From: Aaosphaeria pasadenensis
Lineage: Eukaryota > Ascomycota > Dothideomycetes > Pleosporales
Direction of reading: 5' to 3'
Length of the DNA stretch: 64,000 nt
Assembly (NCBI GenBank): GCA_022813625.1
Contig: JAKLMB010000022.1
Location: forward strand, 62,001-126,000
The notes under the pieces are model-generated. The model was not told the origin of the DNA. It searched no databases and saw only the letters and a list, made by a program, of their open reading frames with translations. A program made the translations under genes and the position numbers. Positions 31,757 through 43,669 of this stretch are shown one piece after another. Positions within the stretch are counted from its first letter, which is position 1, and the number at the start of each line of letters is the position of its first letter.

Positions 31757-34420
31757 TATTTTCGCAGGCAATCGCAAAACATTCACGACAGGGTCGCGAT
31801 CGTACATGCTGGGGCGGTGACAAGAAGGAGAAAACAAGAAAATCTTCTTATAACACTCTGGATGAATTATCAGTGCATAAAAATTGCTCCTGAACTTCTT
31901 TGGTTGATTGAAATTTTATTTCTTTGAGGGTTGAAGTGATCTTCATCTTGTTGGAGTACCACAGCAATTCCTCCTTCCTAAGATTGCTGAATACATGGAG
32001 CTTCGCCAAGTGGTACTGCAATAGTTGCAATTAGCAAGGTAGTAAATGTACGGGTGTCCGCGTTGCCGTCTAGAGATGAGGATCAAAGGTACAATGCTTT
32101 GGCTTCACGATGAGACGGCCATGTGAGGTATAGGTTATAGGACGATATACTTGTGGCAACAGGGATCATGTCCCATACATTGTTGAATGAATAAACGAGT
32201 GCAGTGCCGCGGAGTGTACAGGACATGATCCGAGGGCCGAAATAAATCCTATAGCCCGAGGCTATAATCGAGGAGGAATATGGGTCAGCACTATGCAGGG
32301 TGAATGATCAGGAAGCTTAATCGCGGTTGATATGAATCAGATCTTGATACCAGCGATTGCATGAAACATATTAGATGAAATCCAATTAGCAAACTTCCAT
32401 CAATCAGCGGGCACCCAAGAGCTCGAGCTCCTCTCGTCCATGCAACTTTCTAGAAAATAAGAGCCACGTTAAGAATATTGGGATAATGACTACCACAGTA
32501 AAACATGCGTTTATATGACTAGGTCAGTATTGTGTTTTATACATTACACTTCGGTGGTGCCCCACTATAGGGTCACAGCACGACAGGGTCCCCACATCCA
32601 GTTGGCAACAAGCCCTTTGAGTAGATGGAGGGTGCTTGGAAGCACCGGGCGGGAACCAATACGAGTAGTTATTCAATATTGCATTTAGACACCTGTCCGC
32701 CTGTCAGCTGCCCGTCAATGGTCAGCTGTTTTGGCCCTAGTTGTTTCTACGATGTGTAGATGCATCAACAAATGTATGTACATGCATGTACATGTCCGTA
32801 CATACACATTGCTAGAAAGCAGCTAGAAAGAAGTGGCGTCAGGATGAGAGCAAGGCGTGCGTGCACAATTGGCGATTGGCCGATCTTCGTCATCTCAACC
32901 CAAGAATCTGTGTAGTAACTATCTACTCCGTGTTTATGTACAACAAGGGGCAGGTGATGACAGGAATAATACGAGCGTGGCGGATAATCCAGTCAGCGTG
33001 GAAATGCATATTGTGAGTGTGGGCAGTTCGCACGAGGATCGGCCGCCTTGGAGTTTGTAAGAGGAACGATATGCGGGCGGGTGCAGAGTCGCAATCTGGA
33101 GGCACAGGATTGCAGATATGTATCGCATCTCATAGATTGAAGGATGAATTGAAGGAAGATGGGCAAATCCCGGTAGTATATTGAACCTAGCCGAGTCGCG
33201 GGTATGCCAGGCGTCATCAACTAACTCTACGATGGTGTATAGGTACCTAGGTAGGTACAGGTAATCGTGGATGTACATATACATGAACATATACACGGAA
33301 TAGTAGATACTATCATGTATTTCTACTCCGTACACACCTCCTCACCGAGTAGTGACTGTTCTGTTAGGGCAGCGTGCGTGAGTGTGAGTGCTTCTTTACT
33401 GCGTGATATCCTCCCTCTTTGCCTTCCCATGCTTCATTCCTTTTCTTTTCTTTGCTCCGCTTTTCTAGCTATACAAACCATTTGCATTAGTTACCTAGTT
33501 ACTCCGTATCTGCCTACTTAGGTACCTTAAGGTGCCTACCTACGAGTAAGGTACCTAGGTATTGGATTAGGTATTGCTTGATTGGACTGGACTGGACGGC
33601 ACCCGGGTCAGACGCCTCCCATCACTCGCCGTACATACTCATACTCGTACATACACAGTACACACAGACAGTAAACTCGTTCTTTTCCTTTCTCGTCCGT
33701 CTGTCTTATTTCCCCGCATTGCTCCCCCGTCTAACTACCTATAGTTACCCTACTCATACTCATACTACTCATACTGCCTACCTACGCTATGGCCAATTGA
33801 AGATCCTAAGATCCCTACCTTCCCTGCTACCCTGCTACCCTGTCTGGCCTGTTCGAACGCGCGCGCATCTCTACTTTTCGCACTTTCCCTCATACCTACC
33901 GACTACATACATACCTACACACTACGGTAACCTACCTACCTACACACTTACACTTACACACACACACACACACACACACTCTCTCTCTCTCTCTCGCTCA
34001 AGACACTTCCTACTACTACATCAACCTGCTCTACTATCGACTCTTTCCTACTATTCTACTCTACTCTACTCTTAATCAACTCAACTCGACTCAACCTACT
34101 ACAACTAGGTACCCTGGCGTCCCTGGCTTATCCTATCCCCCATCAACCCTACAAACAAACCCCCTCCTCCCGGCACTTCACGTACCAGACCCTACCACAC
34201 GCCTACCTCCAATTGCTCGATAACCAACTAAAAGAGTTCCCCTAAAAGCTTCATCCTCATATTTGACTTCCCTGCCTTTCAAAGCCGCCGCCGCGCGCCT
34301 GTGATCTTCTCTTCTCACTTCCCCCGAGGGGACCCCGCCAGCGCTCCCCAAGATCCTCCGTCCCCCCTCCCCTTCTCCCCTCTTCTTTCATCAACTCCTC
34401 GCCACAGCCCAGTCAACCTT
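31757..34420. other. Long intergenic region and leader of the C2H2 factor gene
   Basis: No protein gene is supported over 2.7 kb. CCCCACATC lies at 32590-32598. Exact TACTCCGTA elements lie at 33324-33332 and 33500-33508, and TACCTAGGTA palindromes at 33244-33253 and 33552-33561. The last kilobase is very pyrimidine rich, with CA and CT microsatellites, as is common in long 5' leaders of fungal regulatory genes. Confidence 0.55.
33957..33995 (+). repeat. (CA)n followed by (CT)n microsatellite
   Basis: About 11 CA units run directly into about 8 CT units, in the presumed leader of the transcription factor gene. Confidence 0.9.
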
Positions 34421-37400
34421 ATGGCCTTGAAACAATGCAGCCTGTGCGATCGCAAATTCACTAAGCTCGAGCATGTAAAACGCCATGAACGATCCCGTAT
34501 GTTGCCATCTGTGTTGCCTGCAAATTCTTTTCTTGTCTGCCACAACGAATCTGACCTCAGGCATAGACACTCGCGAACGCCCTTACGAATGTCCGACTTG
34601 CAAGAAACATTTCTCGAGAAGGTGAGTGCTTCCCAATTGCGAATCAAGTAACTACCGAGATCCTCCAAATGGCTAATTCGATATTCCGCGTGGAACAGCG
34701 ACGTTCTATTTCGGCATTGCAAAGGTCACGCACAGAATGCCCTAAACCGAATGAGCAACAATAACAGCAATTCAAGCAACGGGAACAACCAACAACAAGG
34801 TCAACCAAAGCAGCAGTCCAAGCAAACTTCCGCGCAAGACAAGCAAACGCCAAAACCCCCCGTTTCACAAATCGAATCTGGTCTGAATTCGACTCCAACC
34901 CCCCGACTGCATCGACAAGATTCAAATCTATCTCCGCTTTCGGGAGGGAGAAACCCCCAGCAGGTGCCCCAACCAGCTGGCGATATAGCTCAAAACTCTA
35001 CTTCTTCTCCATCTGTAGTTGCAGGACATCCATCCGTCTCCCAACACACGGCATCTCCCGGAGACAGCCGACTGGAAGCTCTGATCAACGCCGCGCAACA
35101 TCTGGAACCCCCAGCGGAGGTGGCCTGGCAGTCTCCCTCTCCAATCAACTTGACATCGGATAATGACCGTTACCTCACCCGTAATCAGGACAATATGCCA
35201 CCCCCAATAGATCCTGCAATCGACATGCTGTCGTTCTCCCCCGCCGGTCACGTTTCAAGCCTAGATCAGTGGGCCTTCGAACTTGTGCAGAGCAACCATC
35301 CAATGCCCAATCGGACTCCAGCCGATGCCCTGCAGACATGGCTGTTCCCTTTAGATAACGATCTTTTAGCACATGGTTCACATCATATGGCAATAGATAG
35401 CCATTTCGATCATGATGGTTTTCGTCATCCTTCAGACAACCATGCGAGTCCTTCCGGAAGCAGTGCTTCTATCGCGAGCAGAATACCTCGTGAAAGATTC
35501 GCCAGAGTGGAGAACTGTTGGCCCTCGAAGAATCGGAAATCCGGTCGTTTGATGCCGACACTATGGCACAGTTTGGTCAATTGCGATCACACCAATATTC
35601 TGTCAGAAATCCCCCCCGGTGCCATGGAAACTCCTGTTAGCGAACGCGAGAGACGAAGCTCGCGATGGGGTTTGGATGAAGAGTGTCGAGACGTATTGCA
35701 AGGAGCAATCAACAACGCACCGCAAGCAGTCACAGCCGCTCGATCCGATTCATATGGTGACACTGCATCATCCAGCGGTGACGCTGGTGCCAGTCCAGGT
35801 ATCGGCGACGGGATACAATTCCCGCCTGCTGAAATACTAGACATTGCACTCGAAATGTACCTCTATTATTTCCACCCGACTCTACCCATTGTTCACATTC
35901 CCACTTTCTCGGCCAAAAATGCACCTCGACCACTTTTGCTTTGCATGTGCCTGATCGGTTTGTGCATTTTGGGGACGGCTGGCGCTTCGAAGTTTGTCTC
36001 GCGGACATTCCCGGTATGTTGCTTGTCTTTTTGTACGACTCCGACCATCGGATACTGACATGACCCACCAGACTGTTCTACAGATGGTAACTGCCGAAGT
36101 TCAAGACCTTTCATCAAGCCAACAGCGCCCGGAAAAGCAAATGCGAGTCATTGCTACTGGCCTCCTCGCGCTCAACCTCGCTTTCATCACGGGGGTAAGA
36201 AGAATCTGCAGAATCTAAGTGAAATTGTTAACAGCTATTAGCGCAAAAGTCGGATCGCTCAAGCTGAGAAGCTGTATACCGACTTGATATCTGTATGTCG
36301 ATTCTTAACTGTCTAAGTATTGCGCTAACACTGAACAGACGGCACAAGGTCAAGGTCTGTTCTCTTCTAATGAGAGTGCGCCACCAGAAGCTTTGCTTGA
36401 TGAAATAATGGACATTGATTCACGGTGGAAGGCGTGGAGCAGGGTTGAATGCGCAAAACGGTAAGGAACTCGACCCATATCCGTGTTAATGTTACTGACA
36501 TGGAACAGCATTATATTTGGCCTGTTAGAGGTTGATTGCTACTACGCAGCCTACCTATCAACCAATCCAACGATTCGACCAGACTTGGTGCAAATAATCC
36601 CTCCCTCTGAATACAATTTGTATCACGCAAACTCGGCCACCAAGTGGTTTCACTTGGCGCAACGAGGTATTCGAATGCACACGCAGCGAATCACTCCCTC
36701 TTTTCTTCCGACGCCCGGGTTAAAGATGGACCCTACAAGCGTGCGAACACTCCTCACCCTCCTTCAGCTGCGGATCTATGAAGCAAATGAACGGCTAACG
36801 AATCCTGCTGGGCCACATAAACATCTGGAGCCATGGCGAGTTTACAATGAAGATCTTCCAAGTCGCGAGATAATTCCACTTCTCGTCAACCTTTCTTCCT
36901 CGTCAATCGATGCCTTACGAACTGCAGATCTCAACTCGGCAGTGCTCTGGCATGTATCTTGCATGCACCTCGGGGCGAACCTGGGGGATTTTGAATTGGC
37001 CGCGGGCCGTGCTGGAGCGCAGCCTGCCGTCACAGCTCTCGAAGATATATCTGCCTGGTCTCAAACACCATCTGCACGACGCGCGGTCCTGCATGCCGCC
37101 CACATCTTCAAACTCCTTTTCGATCGTAAGGTCTCCGATATTGTAAACCCCCCCAGTGTCGTCGCTCTTTTCCAGGCAGCTCTTGTGTTGGGCCTTTACA
37201 TTTTCACCCTTCCTCCGTCCTCAACTTGTGGTATCAACGACAACTGCCTCGAACTGTTAGAGCTTGTGGATTGGAGCCACGTTGGTCATGTCGGATTGAT
37301 GGATACGCCCAACTCGCCAAATGGCCAACATCGCTTTGGCGATGGCCCGGTCGTGAACTTCATCCGCAACGGTGGACCTTTCAGCATAACAGGAATCGCT

Positions 37401-37559
37401 CTAGAAGGCGGCTATCTTGCTGCTCGTCGTACACTTTTGCACTGCGCTGACCTGATGGACGGCATGGGTCGATGGAAGAGCAGGACCTTCTCCCAAATCT
37501 TACATATAATGAGTGATGACCTGACGGACGTGGATATCCACGACAGCGATGAAGCATGA
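34421..37559 (+). CDS. C2H2 zinc-finger transcription factor with fungal_trans domain
   Basis: A nuclear regulator of 930 aa. CDS joins 34421-34496, 34567-34621, 34699-36013, 36072-36194, 36242-36292, 36339-36460 and 36509-37559. Two adjacent C2H2 fingers at the N-terminus, split by two introns: CSLCDRKFTKLEHVKRHERSH and YECPTCKKHFSRSDVLFRH (shown in part). Their recognition helices (KLEHVKR, RSDVLFR) resemble those of CreA/Mig1 (RLEHQTR, RSDELTR). A Gln/Asn/Ser-rich linker follows (residues about 60-330). From about residue 400 comes the fungal-specific transcription factor middle region, with EIMDIDSRWKAWSRVECAKR typical of C2H2-fungal_trans proteins. Its central place in the cluster suggests a pathway regulator; the predicted site GTGGGG matches the shared promoter motif. 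Confidence 0.9.
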
Positions 37560-38291
37560 CGGTTCGCATCTCCACCCTTGAAGTATCTATCAATCACCGA
37601 ATTGGAGAAACTCTGGGATAGGAGATCTGCATAATTTGATCATTTGAGATCAGAAGACAATTGTCTGCTTTGATGCCAAAAATGGGTTCTAGAACGATTT
37701 GCATGATTTTGGCGTCATACCAAATGTATGTTATATGACTGAGATGTGCATGGGGTTTTCAAAAGCATGGTATTGGGTTTACTTTCGGCAGCGATACTGG
37801 GTAGTGATATGGCGAGGCTTTAAACGGATTACACTTATGAACTCACTTCAACATGCTCAAATGCTTTCAAACTGCAGCAAGTCCGGCGTGATACTAGAAT
37901 GGCTCAGAGTTAGCTCGGGTGTGCTTGACAGAGATGTAGCCTCGCAAAAGAAAGGAAACCTAAAAGGTCTCCTTCCCCGCAACTTAGACTCTCCGCCAGC
38001 CATGATGAGGGGAATGAAAGCTTACCCCAAACTCAGCAACCCTGTTCATGTGGGGTAAAGCTAATCAGCACAGGATATTCAAAGCAGCCGTTGCCCAGAG
38101 CTTACTGGTAGTTACGGGAGTTTCAAATACCCAAATGAAACATTTTCGGTCAACCCTCACCAAATCTTTTATATTGATACCAAACACCAATTCACCTTCA
38201 GCATACAACAACTGCTAAAATAATTCAAGGAAGGCTTTTCGGAGACATTTGTGGGTGGCATACGGAGATCGCCCCACATCCCCAAAGCACA
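37560..38291. promoter_or_regulatory. Promoter of second P450 with two CCCCACAT-type sites
   Basis: ATGTGGGG lies at 38048-38055 and CCCCACATC at 38272-38280, 243 and 20 bp before the P450 start. The second is so close that it may lie in the transcript leader. No gene is seen. Confidence 0.6.
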
Positions 38292-40060
38292 ATGACAATG
38301 GACCTCTACGTCTTGCCTCTCGTTGCCATTGCTGCACTCGCGCTATTCATCATCCGCGGAAAATTCGTCAACAGGCCGCCTCCAGGCTACATCGATGCTC
38401 CAGGGCCCTCGGGTGCTCTGCCCGTAATTGGGCACGCACATCTCCTGGGCCTGCATCCGCATCGCCAAATTCAGAAATGGGCGCGCGACTTCGGTGATAT
38501 ATACAAGGTCAGATTGGGGTGGCATGACTGGTACATGTTGTGTTCGCCAGAGGCAGTAAAGGAGGTCATGGATCGCCAGAGTGCGAGCACCAGTTCGAGG
38601 GCACCAATGCCCGTGGCGAGTGAGGCTCTGAGTGGGGGAATGAGGTTCCTGTTCATGGAGTACGGATCGGAGTGGAGAAAGTAAGCATGGCTATGTACTT
38701 GACCATGTAGATCTGTTTTGCAAGAAACTGACGAGTAAATCGATTGTAGATTGAGAGGGGTCAGTCATAAGTTGCTAACTCCGGTGGTGAGTTCGACTTT
38801 CAAGCCTAGCCAGGAATGGGAGGGCAAGATGCTCCTCGAAGAGATACTAAAGGGCACTATGTGCAGCAAAGTGGGAGATGACAGTGCATATAAGGCTGTA
38901 AGACGATACACAGTCAGTGTCATCATGACTAGTACATATGGGAGGAGAATTCCTCAATGGGTGCGTATTACCTGCCGACAAACTTAACTAGGAACTCTGA
39001 TGGAATTAACGAGACAAAGGAATGCGACGAGGTTCATGAGATATATGGGATTATGAATGATTTCTCTAATACAGCAACACCAGGAAAATACATAGCCGAC
39101 AGTATTCCCCCGCTGGGGCGACTCCCGCCACGCTTGCAATGGTGGCGAAGTTCCCTGAAGCCACTTTTCGATCGGCAAGCCAACTTATGGATGCGACTTT
39201 GGAATTCATTGCGGACGCAAATGGACACCGGTCAAGCTCCTGAATGTTTCGTTAAGCAAGTGATAGAGAGTAAATATGAAAATCAGGGTATCAGTGAGCT
39301 TCAGGCTGCATTTCTCGCAGGCAGCCTGATTGAGGCTGGAAGTGAGACAACATCAGCTGCTTTGAATACCGCGATTCTGTATCTCTGTGCAAACCCCGGA
39401 GTACGAGCGAAAGCTTTCGAAGAGATTGATCGAGTTGTAGGAACAGAGAGGAGCCCAACATTTGAGGATGAATCAGAACTACCATACGTCAGGGCAATCG
39501 TGAAAGAAACCATGAGAGTACGGCCGGTTACGAATATTGGAACACCCCATTTCACAACGGCACCGATCACGTACAAGAACATACACATCCCGGCCAAAAG
39601 CATGGTGGCAATCCAGCAATACGCTATACATTATGACCCAAGTCTATTTATCAACCCGGAAGAATTCAATCCATCGCGGTACCTATCATATCCCGAAAAG
39701 GCAGGTTTCTATGCTGCAGGTCCGGCTTCTGATCGTGATCATTGGAATTTCGGCGCGGGCAGAAGGATCTGCTCTGGACTTCACCTGGCAGAAAACAGCA
39801 TGTTCATCGTCATAGCGAAGCTACTATGGGCCTTCGACATCCTGCCGCCTTTAGATGGCGACGGTAAACAGATGAAGGTCGATACAAGTGATAACGCATT
39901 TGAGCCTGGTGGTAATACAGTTCCAAAGCCGTTCAAGTGCAGATGGAAGGTCAGAAGTGAGAAGACTGCATTAACTATCGAGCGCGAAGTAGCATTTGCG
40001 AAGAGGGATGGGTATATTCTCCGTGGTATGAAAGTTGCAGAAAACGGGGTGGAAATATAA
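38292..40060 (+). CDS. Cytochrome P450 monooxygenase
   Basis: A membrane-anchored P450 of 546 aa. CDS joins 38292-38680, 38750-38960 and 39020-40060. The anchor is YVLPLVAIAALALFII, then PPPGYIDAPGPSGALPVIGH. The I-helix AGSETTSA is standard. The ExxR motif is KETMR. The heme loop is FGAGRRICSGLHLAE. The general pattern is of the CYP2-like fungal group that includes O-methylsterigmatocystin-oxidoreductase-like proteins. The second intron ends in AAG. Ring or side-chain hydroxylation of the pathway substrate is likely; the substrate is unknown. Start at 38292; ATG at 38298 is an alternative. Confidence 0.93.
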
Positions 40061-40388
40061 ACTAGGCGAGGCCATCCCATGTTTATTGTTTTATCACTTG
40101 CTATGACATTTTCACTAGCAACGCACTTGATTGTTATTCATTTTTAATGACACAATAACCGTGCAACCCTGACTATTTCCACTCCCTTAACCTGCGCATT
40201 CACTTGGTGTTATCATCGCCTCTGCCTTTCTCTCTGTGGATGTATACATAAGCACTCATCCATGACACCCTCGCAGTCTTCCCACGCAAGGAAAAACCAA
40301 TCTTCTGAATCCAGCAACTTCATTACTTTCAACCGACCAAGAAGGGACCACAACGCAACTTGCATTACGTCACAAGACGACCACAAGT
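40061..40388. other. Intergenic region, no motif or gene
   Basis: This lies between the P450 stop and the unknown gene. No CCCCACA-type site was found. Confidence 0.5.
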
Positions 40389-41756
40389 ATGCCGCAACAG
40401 CTAGACTCACCTTCTGCGAACCCTGATGAGTATGCGGCCAACTCCATTGCTCATCACACTGTCACTCAATCCGGTGCCTCACTATTCCTGGAACCTTACA
40501 GGTTGTCTAAGCAGGAGAGCGCTGAAGGTACCTTAGATGATATGGGTCTTCCGAACCTTCGGGATTGTTCAAAAACCTCGAGGCAAGAGGCTTTCAGTCG
40601 TGAAGAATCAGAAGAGCATCAGGCCGATGCAAAACAACAGGCGATGCTTGAGGCTGAAAATAAAGCTGATCGATCACAGTATGAGCAAGAACACGGAGAC
40701 ATTGGCGATAATCTCGTTCATTTATCGGAAACCTTTCTGCCTAAAATCCTTTCCCTGCCCGACAGTCACGATGCTACGAATTCTGCACAGACAAACCAAT
40801 TCCCAATGCAGTCCCATTCGCATCGGTCCAGTGTCTCGGCCGATACAGAGCATGCATCGATTCCATACAGTCCAGGGTCTGAAGATGGCACGCCGCTCAA
40901 ACAAAACATCGCCTTGATTGAGAATCAACCCATCGATACACCCTTCGCCGATGCTCTAAAGCACTTTAAGAACATTAAGGGCAATCGTTCAGCTTCTAGG
41001 AAACACAACTTTCCTGGGAAACTTCGACGTAATGCCTGCCTTCCTGCAGAAATAGCACAGGTGGTACAAGCAGCAAAGGCTGCAGAAGATGATCTGGAGA
41101 AACTTGCCAGGCGTGCGATGGAGACCAACAACTGTGAAGAGAACAAGGACCTACAAGACTTGGAGCGGTATCGTCAATATGACCTTGCACCGTTGGATAC
41201 CGTTCTGGATACTCAGGCTGCCGGCGATATTATCATGTCAGGATCGCCTAGCTCGACGTTCTCCAAGATGTCAAAGGGCAACGTTGAGCAACCGAAGTCT
41301 ACCACTGCTGGGGCTTTGGTTTCTCCCACAACCAACCCAATGGAACTCATCACACCCCCAAAGAGGGCTTCTGCGGACGACTCATATATTCCTGGTAGTT
41401 CTGGTAGTTCTTGCATCCTCAAAGTTGAAAGCGACGCCTCCGAGGTTCAACTCACGGACTACATTCGAGAGTGTGGGACAAAGCTCAATGCTGACCAGGT
41501 CGACATGGACAACCCGGCTGCTACCATCTTTGACAATCCAGATAGCTATGTTGTGAGTACGAATGATGCGGGTATCTCAGGTGAGCATCCTGTGTTCATT
41601 CAGGTCATCGGTCTCGTCCCCATGGCATTGATGACGACGCTTGTGGCGAAAATGACGAGCATTGCCAATTGGAGTATCGACACTATTCTATCAAAGCTTG
41701 CCGGCCTGGGTTGGGATGAGAAGGATGGTGAAAGAGACTACATTTTCAGTGGGTGA
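40389..41756 (+). CDS. Unknown protein, Ser/Glu rich, hydrophobic C-terminus
   Basis: I do not recognise this 455-aa protein. Most of it is polar and low in complexity. A basic patch lies near residues 195-220 (KNIKGNRSASRKHNFPGKLRR), followed by a predicted helical stretch AQVVQAAKAAEDDLEKLARRA. The C-terminus holds one hydrophobic segment, VIGLVPMALMTTLV. A possible 51-nt phase-0 intron (41553-41603; GTGAGT to TTCAG) leaves the frame open whether or not it is spliced. It lies inside the cluster but lacks the promoter motif, so membership is doubtful. Confidence 0.6.
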   Translation: MPQQLDSPSANPDEYAANSIAHHTVTQSGASLFLEPYRLSKQESAEGTLDDMGLPNLRDCSKTSRQEAFSREESEEHQADAKQQAMLEAENKADRSQYEQEHGDIGDNLVHLSETFLPKILSLPDSHDATNSAQTNQFPMQSHSHRSSVSADTEHASIPYSPGSEDGTPLKQNIALIENQPIDTPFADALKHFKNIKGNRSASRKHNFPGKLRRNACLPAEIAQVVQAAKAAEDDLEKLARRAMETNNCEENKDLQDLERYRQYDLAPLDTVLDTQAAGDIIMSGSPSSTFSKMSKGNVEQPKSTTAGALVSPTTNPMELITPPKRASADDSYIPGSSGSSCILKVESDASEVQLTDYIRECGTKLNADQVDMDNPAATIFDNPDSYVVSTNDAGISGEHPVFIQVIGLVPMALMTTLVAKMTSIANWSIDTILSKLAGLGWDEKDGERDYIFSG

Positions 41757-41919
41757 AATTGATACACTGGCCTGACTCCAGCATGACCGAGCAGATTCCA
41801 AATTACTTTCGGAATCAAGTCTAGCTATAACGACCTGGTGGACATGGACTACTGCGTGTGCGCGTTGTCTCAGAAGCCAAATCTGTACATTATCATTTTC
41901 TGTCTAATTATAGAGACAA

Positions 41920-43669
41920 CTACAATCGAGAAACTTTCCTTGAATGCTCGTCTTCAATGTCCGCTCGCACCTCTTGCCAACCCTCCGCAATTTGCCACAG
42001 CTTTACTGCTCCAATGGCACGCAAAACCCTTCCTCTTCCAGATCTGAAGATATCATCATAATCATCTTCTTCAAACACTTGGACTTTCTTTGCCTTCGAA
42101 AAATCACTAAACACGACAACTCCCCCATCAGCGCTCCACTTTTCTCCATTCGTAAACCCAATGAAATGATCAGCCATCTGCTTCGCCGCGTTTTGGCAAT
42201 GAGCGTCAAAGTGATGATTGAAGTTTTGTAGGAGGAACGCCACGTCGAGTTCATGGCTAGATAAGCCATGAAATGTGCCATTAATTGGATTCTGTAGGTG
42301 GAAGTGATATCGCCCAACTCGACCATGAGGATGATGTGCCTTCCAGCCACTGTGTACCGTTAAAGCAGGGAGATAGAAACGAAGCTCCGAAGCTAAATTT
42401 CGGAGAGCCTGGGGCAGCTCCCGTGAGTCCTTCGGTGGCGACCACGATGATGATGATTGTGTTGGGATATTGTAAGCAGAAAATAATGCTGCCATTTCTG
42501 ATTTGGAGAGGTGCTGTGCACAGAGTGCCTGAAGACGTGTTAAAGCTGCTGGATTGTCGAGGATCCGGGCTTTGAGAACGGTTCCCTGGAGATGTTAGAA
42601 TTTGTTGACGGAGTGCTCGCAAAGCCGAACTCACATCATCTGCTGTATCTCCAACCACGAAGTCTTTGCACCAATGACGTTTATGCACTTCATTGCTTCC
42701 ATCTCCCAAGACACCTATGTTCCCGTCGGTGTTTAGCCAGACTCCATCTACAAGTCCGCAAAAATGCTGCGCCAGAGGTAACCTCTGGGCCAATTCTTCT
42801 GCACCTAGCTCCATCAACAGTCTGGAATGGCCCAGAGTCTTCGGTTTGTCCCGATTCAGATACTTCGATTGATCCTTGTACATTTCTTCATGCCATCTCC
42901 AACCCCTCGGTTTTCTCAATGACACTTCTCCCGACATGATCACGACTCTATCAAATAAGGATTTGTCCGGATCCAATTCGGCGCATAGCAACGTACTTAG
43001 ACTGATTCCACCAGCCGACTCCCCTGCAGCAGTCACATTATTTGGATCTCCACCAAATCCCGCTATGTGCTCGCGGATCCAAAGAAACCCGAGTACCTGA
43101 TCCTTGTACCCATAGTTCCCCGTGGAGGCAATATCCTTACTTGCCAGGAACCCAAAAACATTGGTACGGTAATTTATACTTACGCCGATGATAGGTTTGC
43201 CTATTTCGACACTTCTCTCGACTAATCGGCGCAGGTCGTACTGTGGCCACGAATTACTCCCCATACTTAATCCTCCGCCGTGCACCCATGCGAAAACCGG
43301 TATTGGATCCTTTCCATTGAGGCCTTTGGGTACCGTGACGTTGACGTGTAGACATTCGAATTCGTCCATATTTTCGTCTACTCCCTGACCCGGCTCTGTC
43401 TCCAGAGTGACATCTCCAATGAGAGAGACATCCCAAGCTTGTGCTCCGCGTTTGTGAGGACAGGATGGCCCGAACGCTGTGGCGTTGTATACGCCGGTTT
43501 TGAGATCAGCGTGCGACTTTAGATTTTTCAGTGGTACGGAATCTTGCCAGCGTCCAGGTACAGTAGCGTACTTGAGGTTACGATATTGGGTCGTTGTCGA
43601 GTCACGGGATTGTTTACCAAGTAATTTCACTGAGAGTGTGGGGTGGTGAAGAAGAGCTGAAGAAGACAT
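41920..43669 (-). CDS. Type B carboxylesterase, intracellular
   Basis: An alpha/beta-hydrolase of 566 aa if it starts at 43669 (an ATG at 43720 adds 17 residues). CDS complement(join(41920-42585, 42635-43669)). The oxyanion hole is WVHGGGLSMGS, the nucleophile elbow GESAGG and the invariant block GVSINYRTNVFGFL. The catalytic His is likely in GLSSHELDVAFLLQ. No signal peptide is seen. It parallels the esterase at 11928 and marks the right end of the set of genes carrying the CCCCACA motif (site at 43815-43821). Confidence 0.92.

Noticed and set aside
8018..43669. Secondary-metabolite biosynthesis cluster
   Set aside because: No PKS, NRPS, terpene or prenyltransferase core gene; CoA-transferases, thiolase, dioxygenase and carrier point to catabolism.
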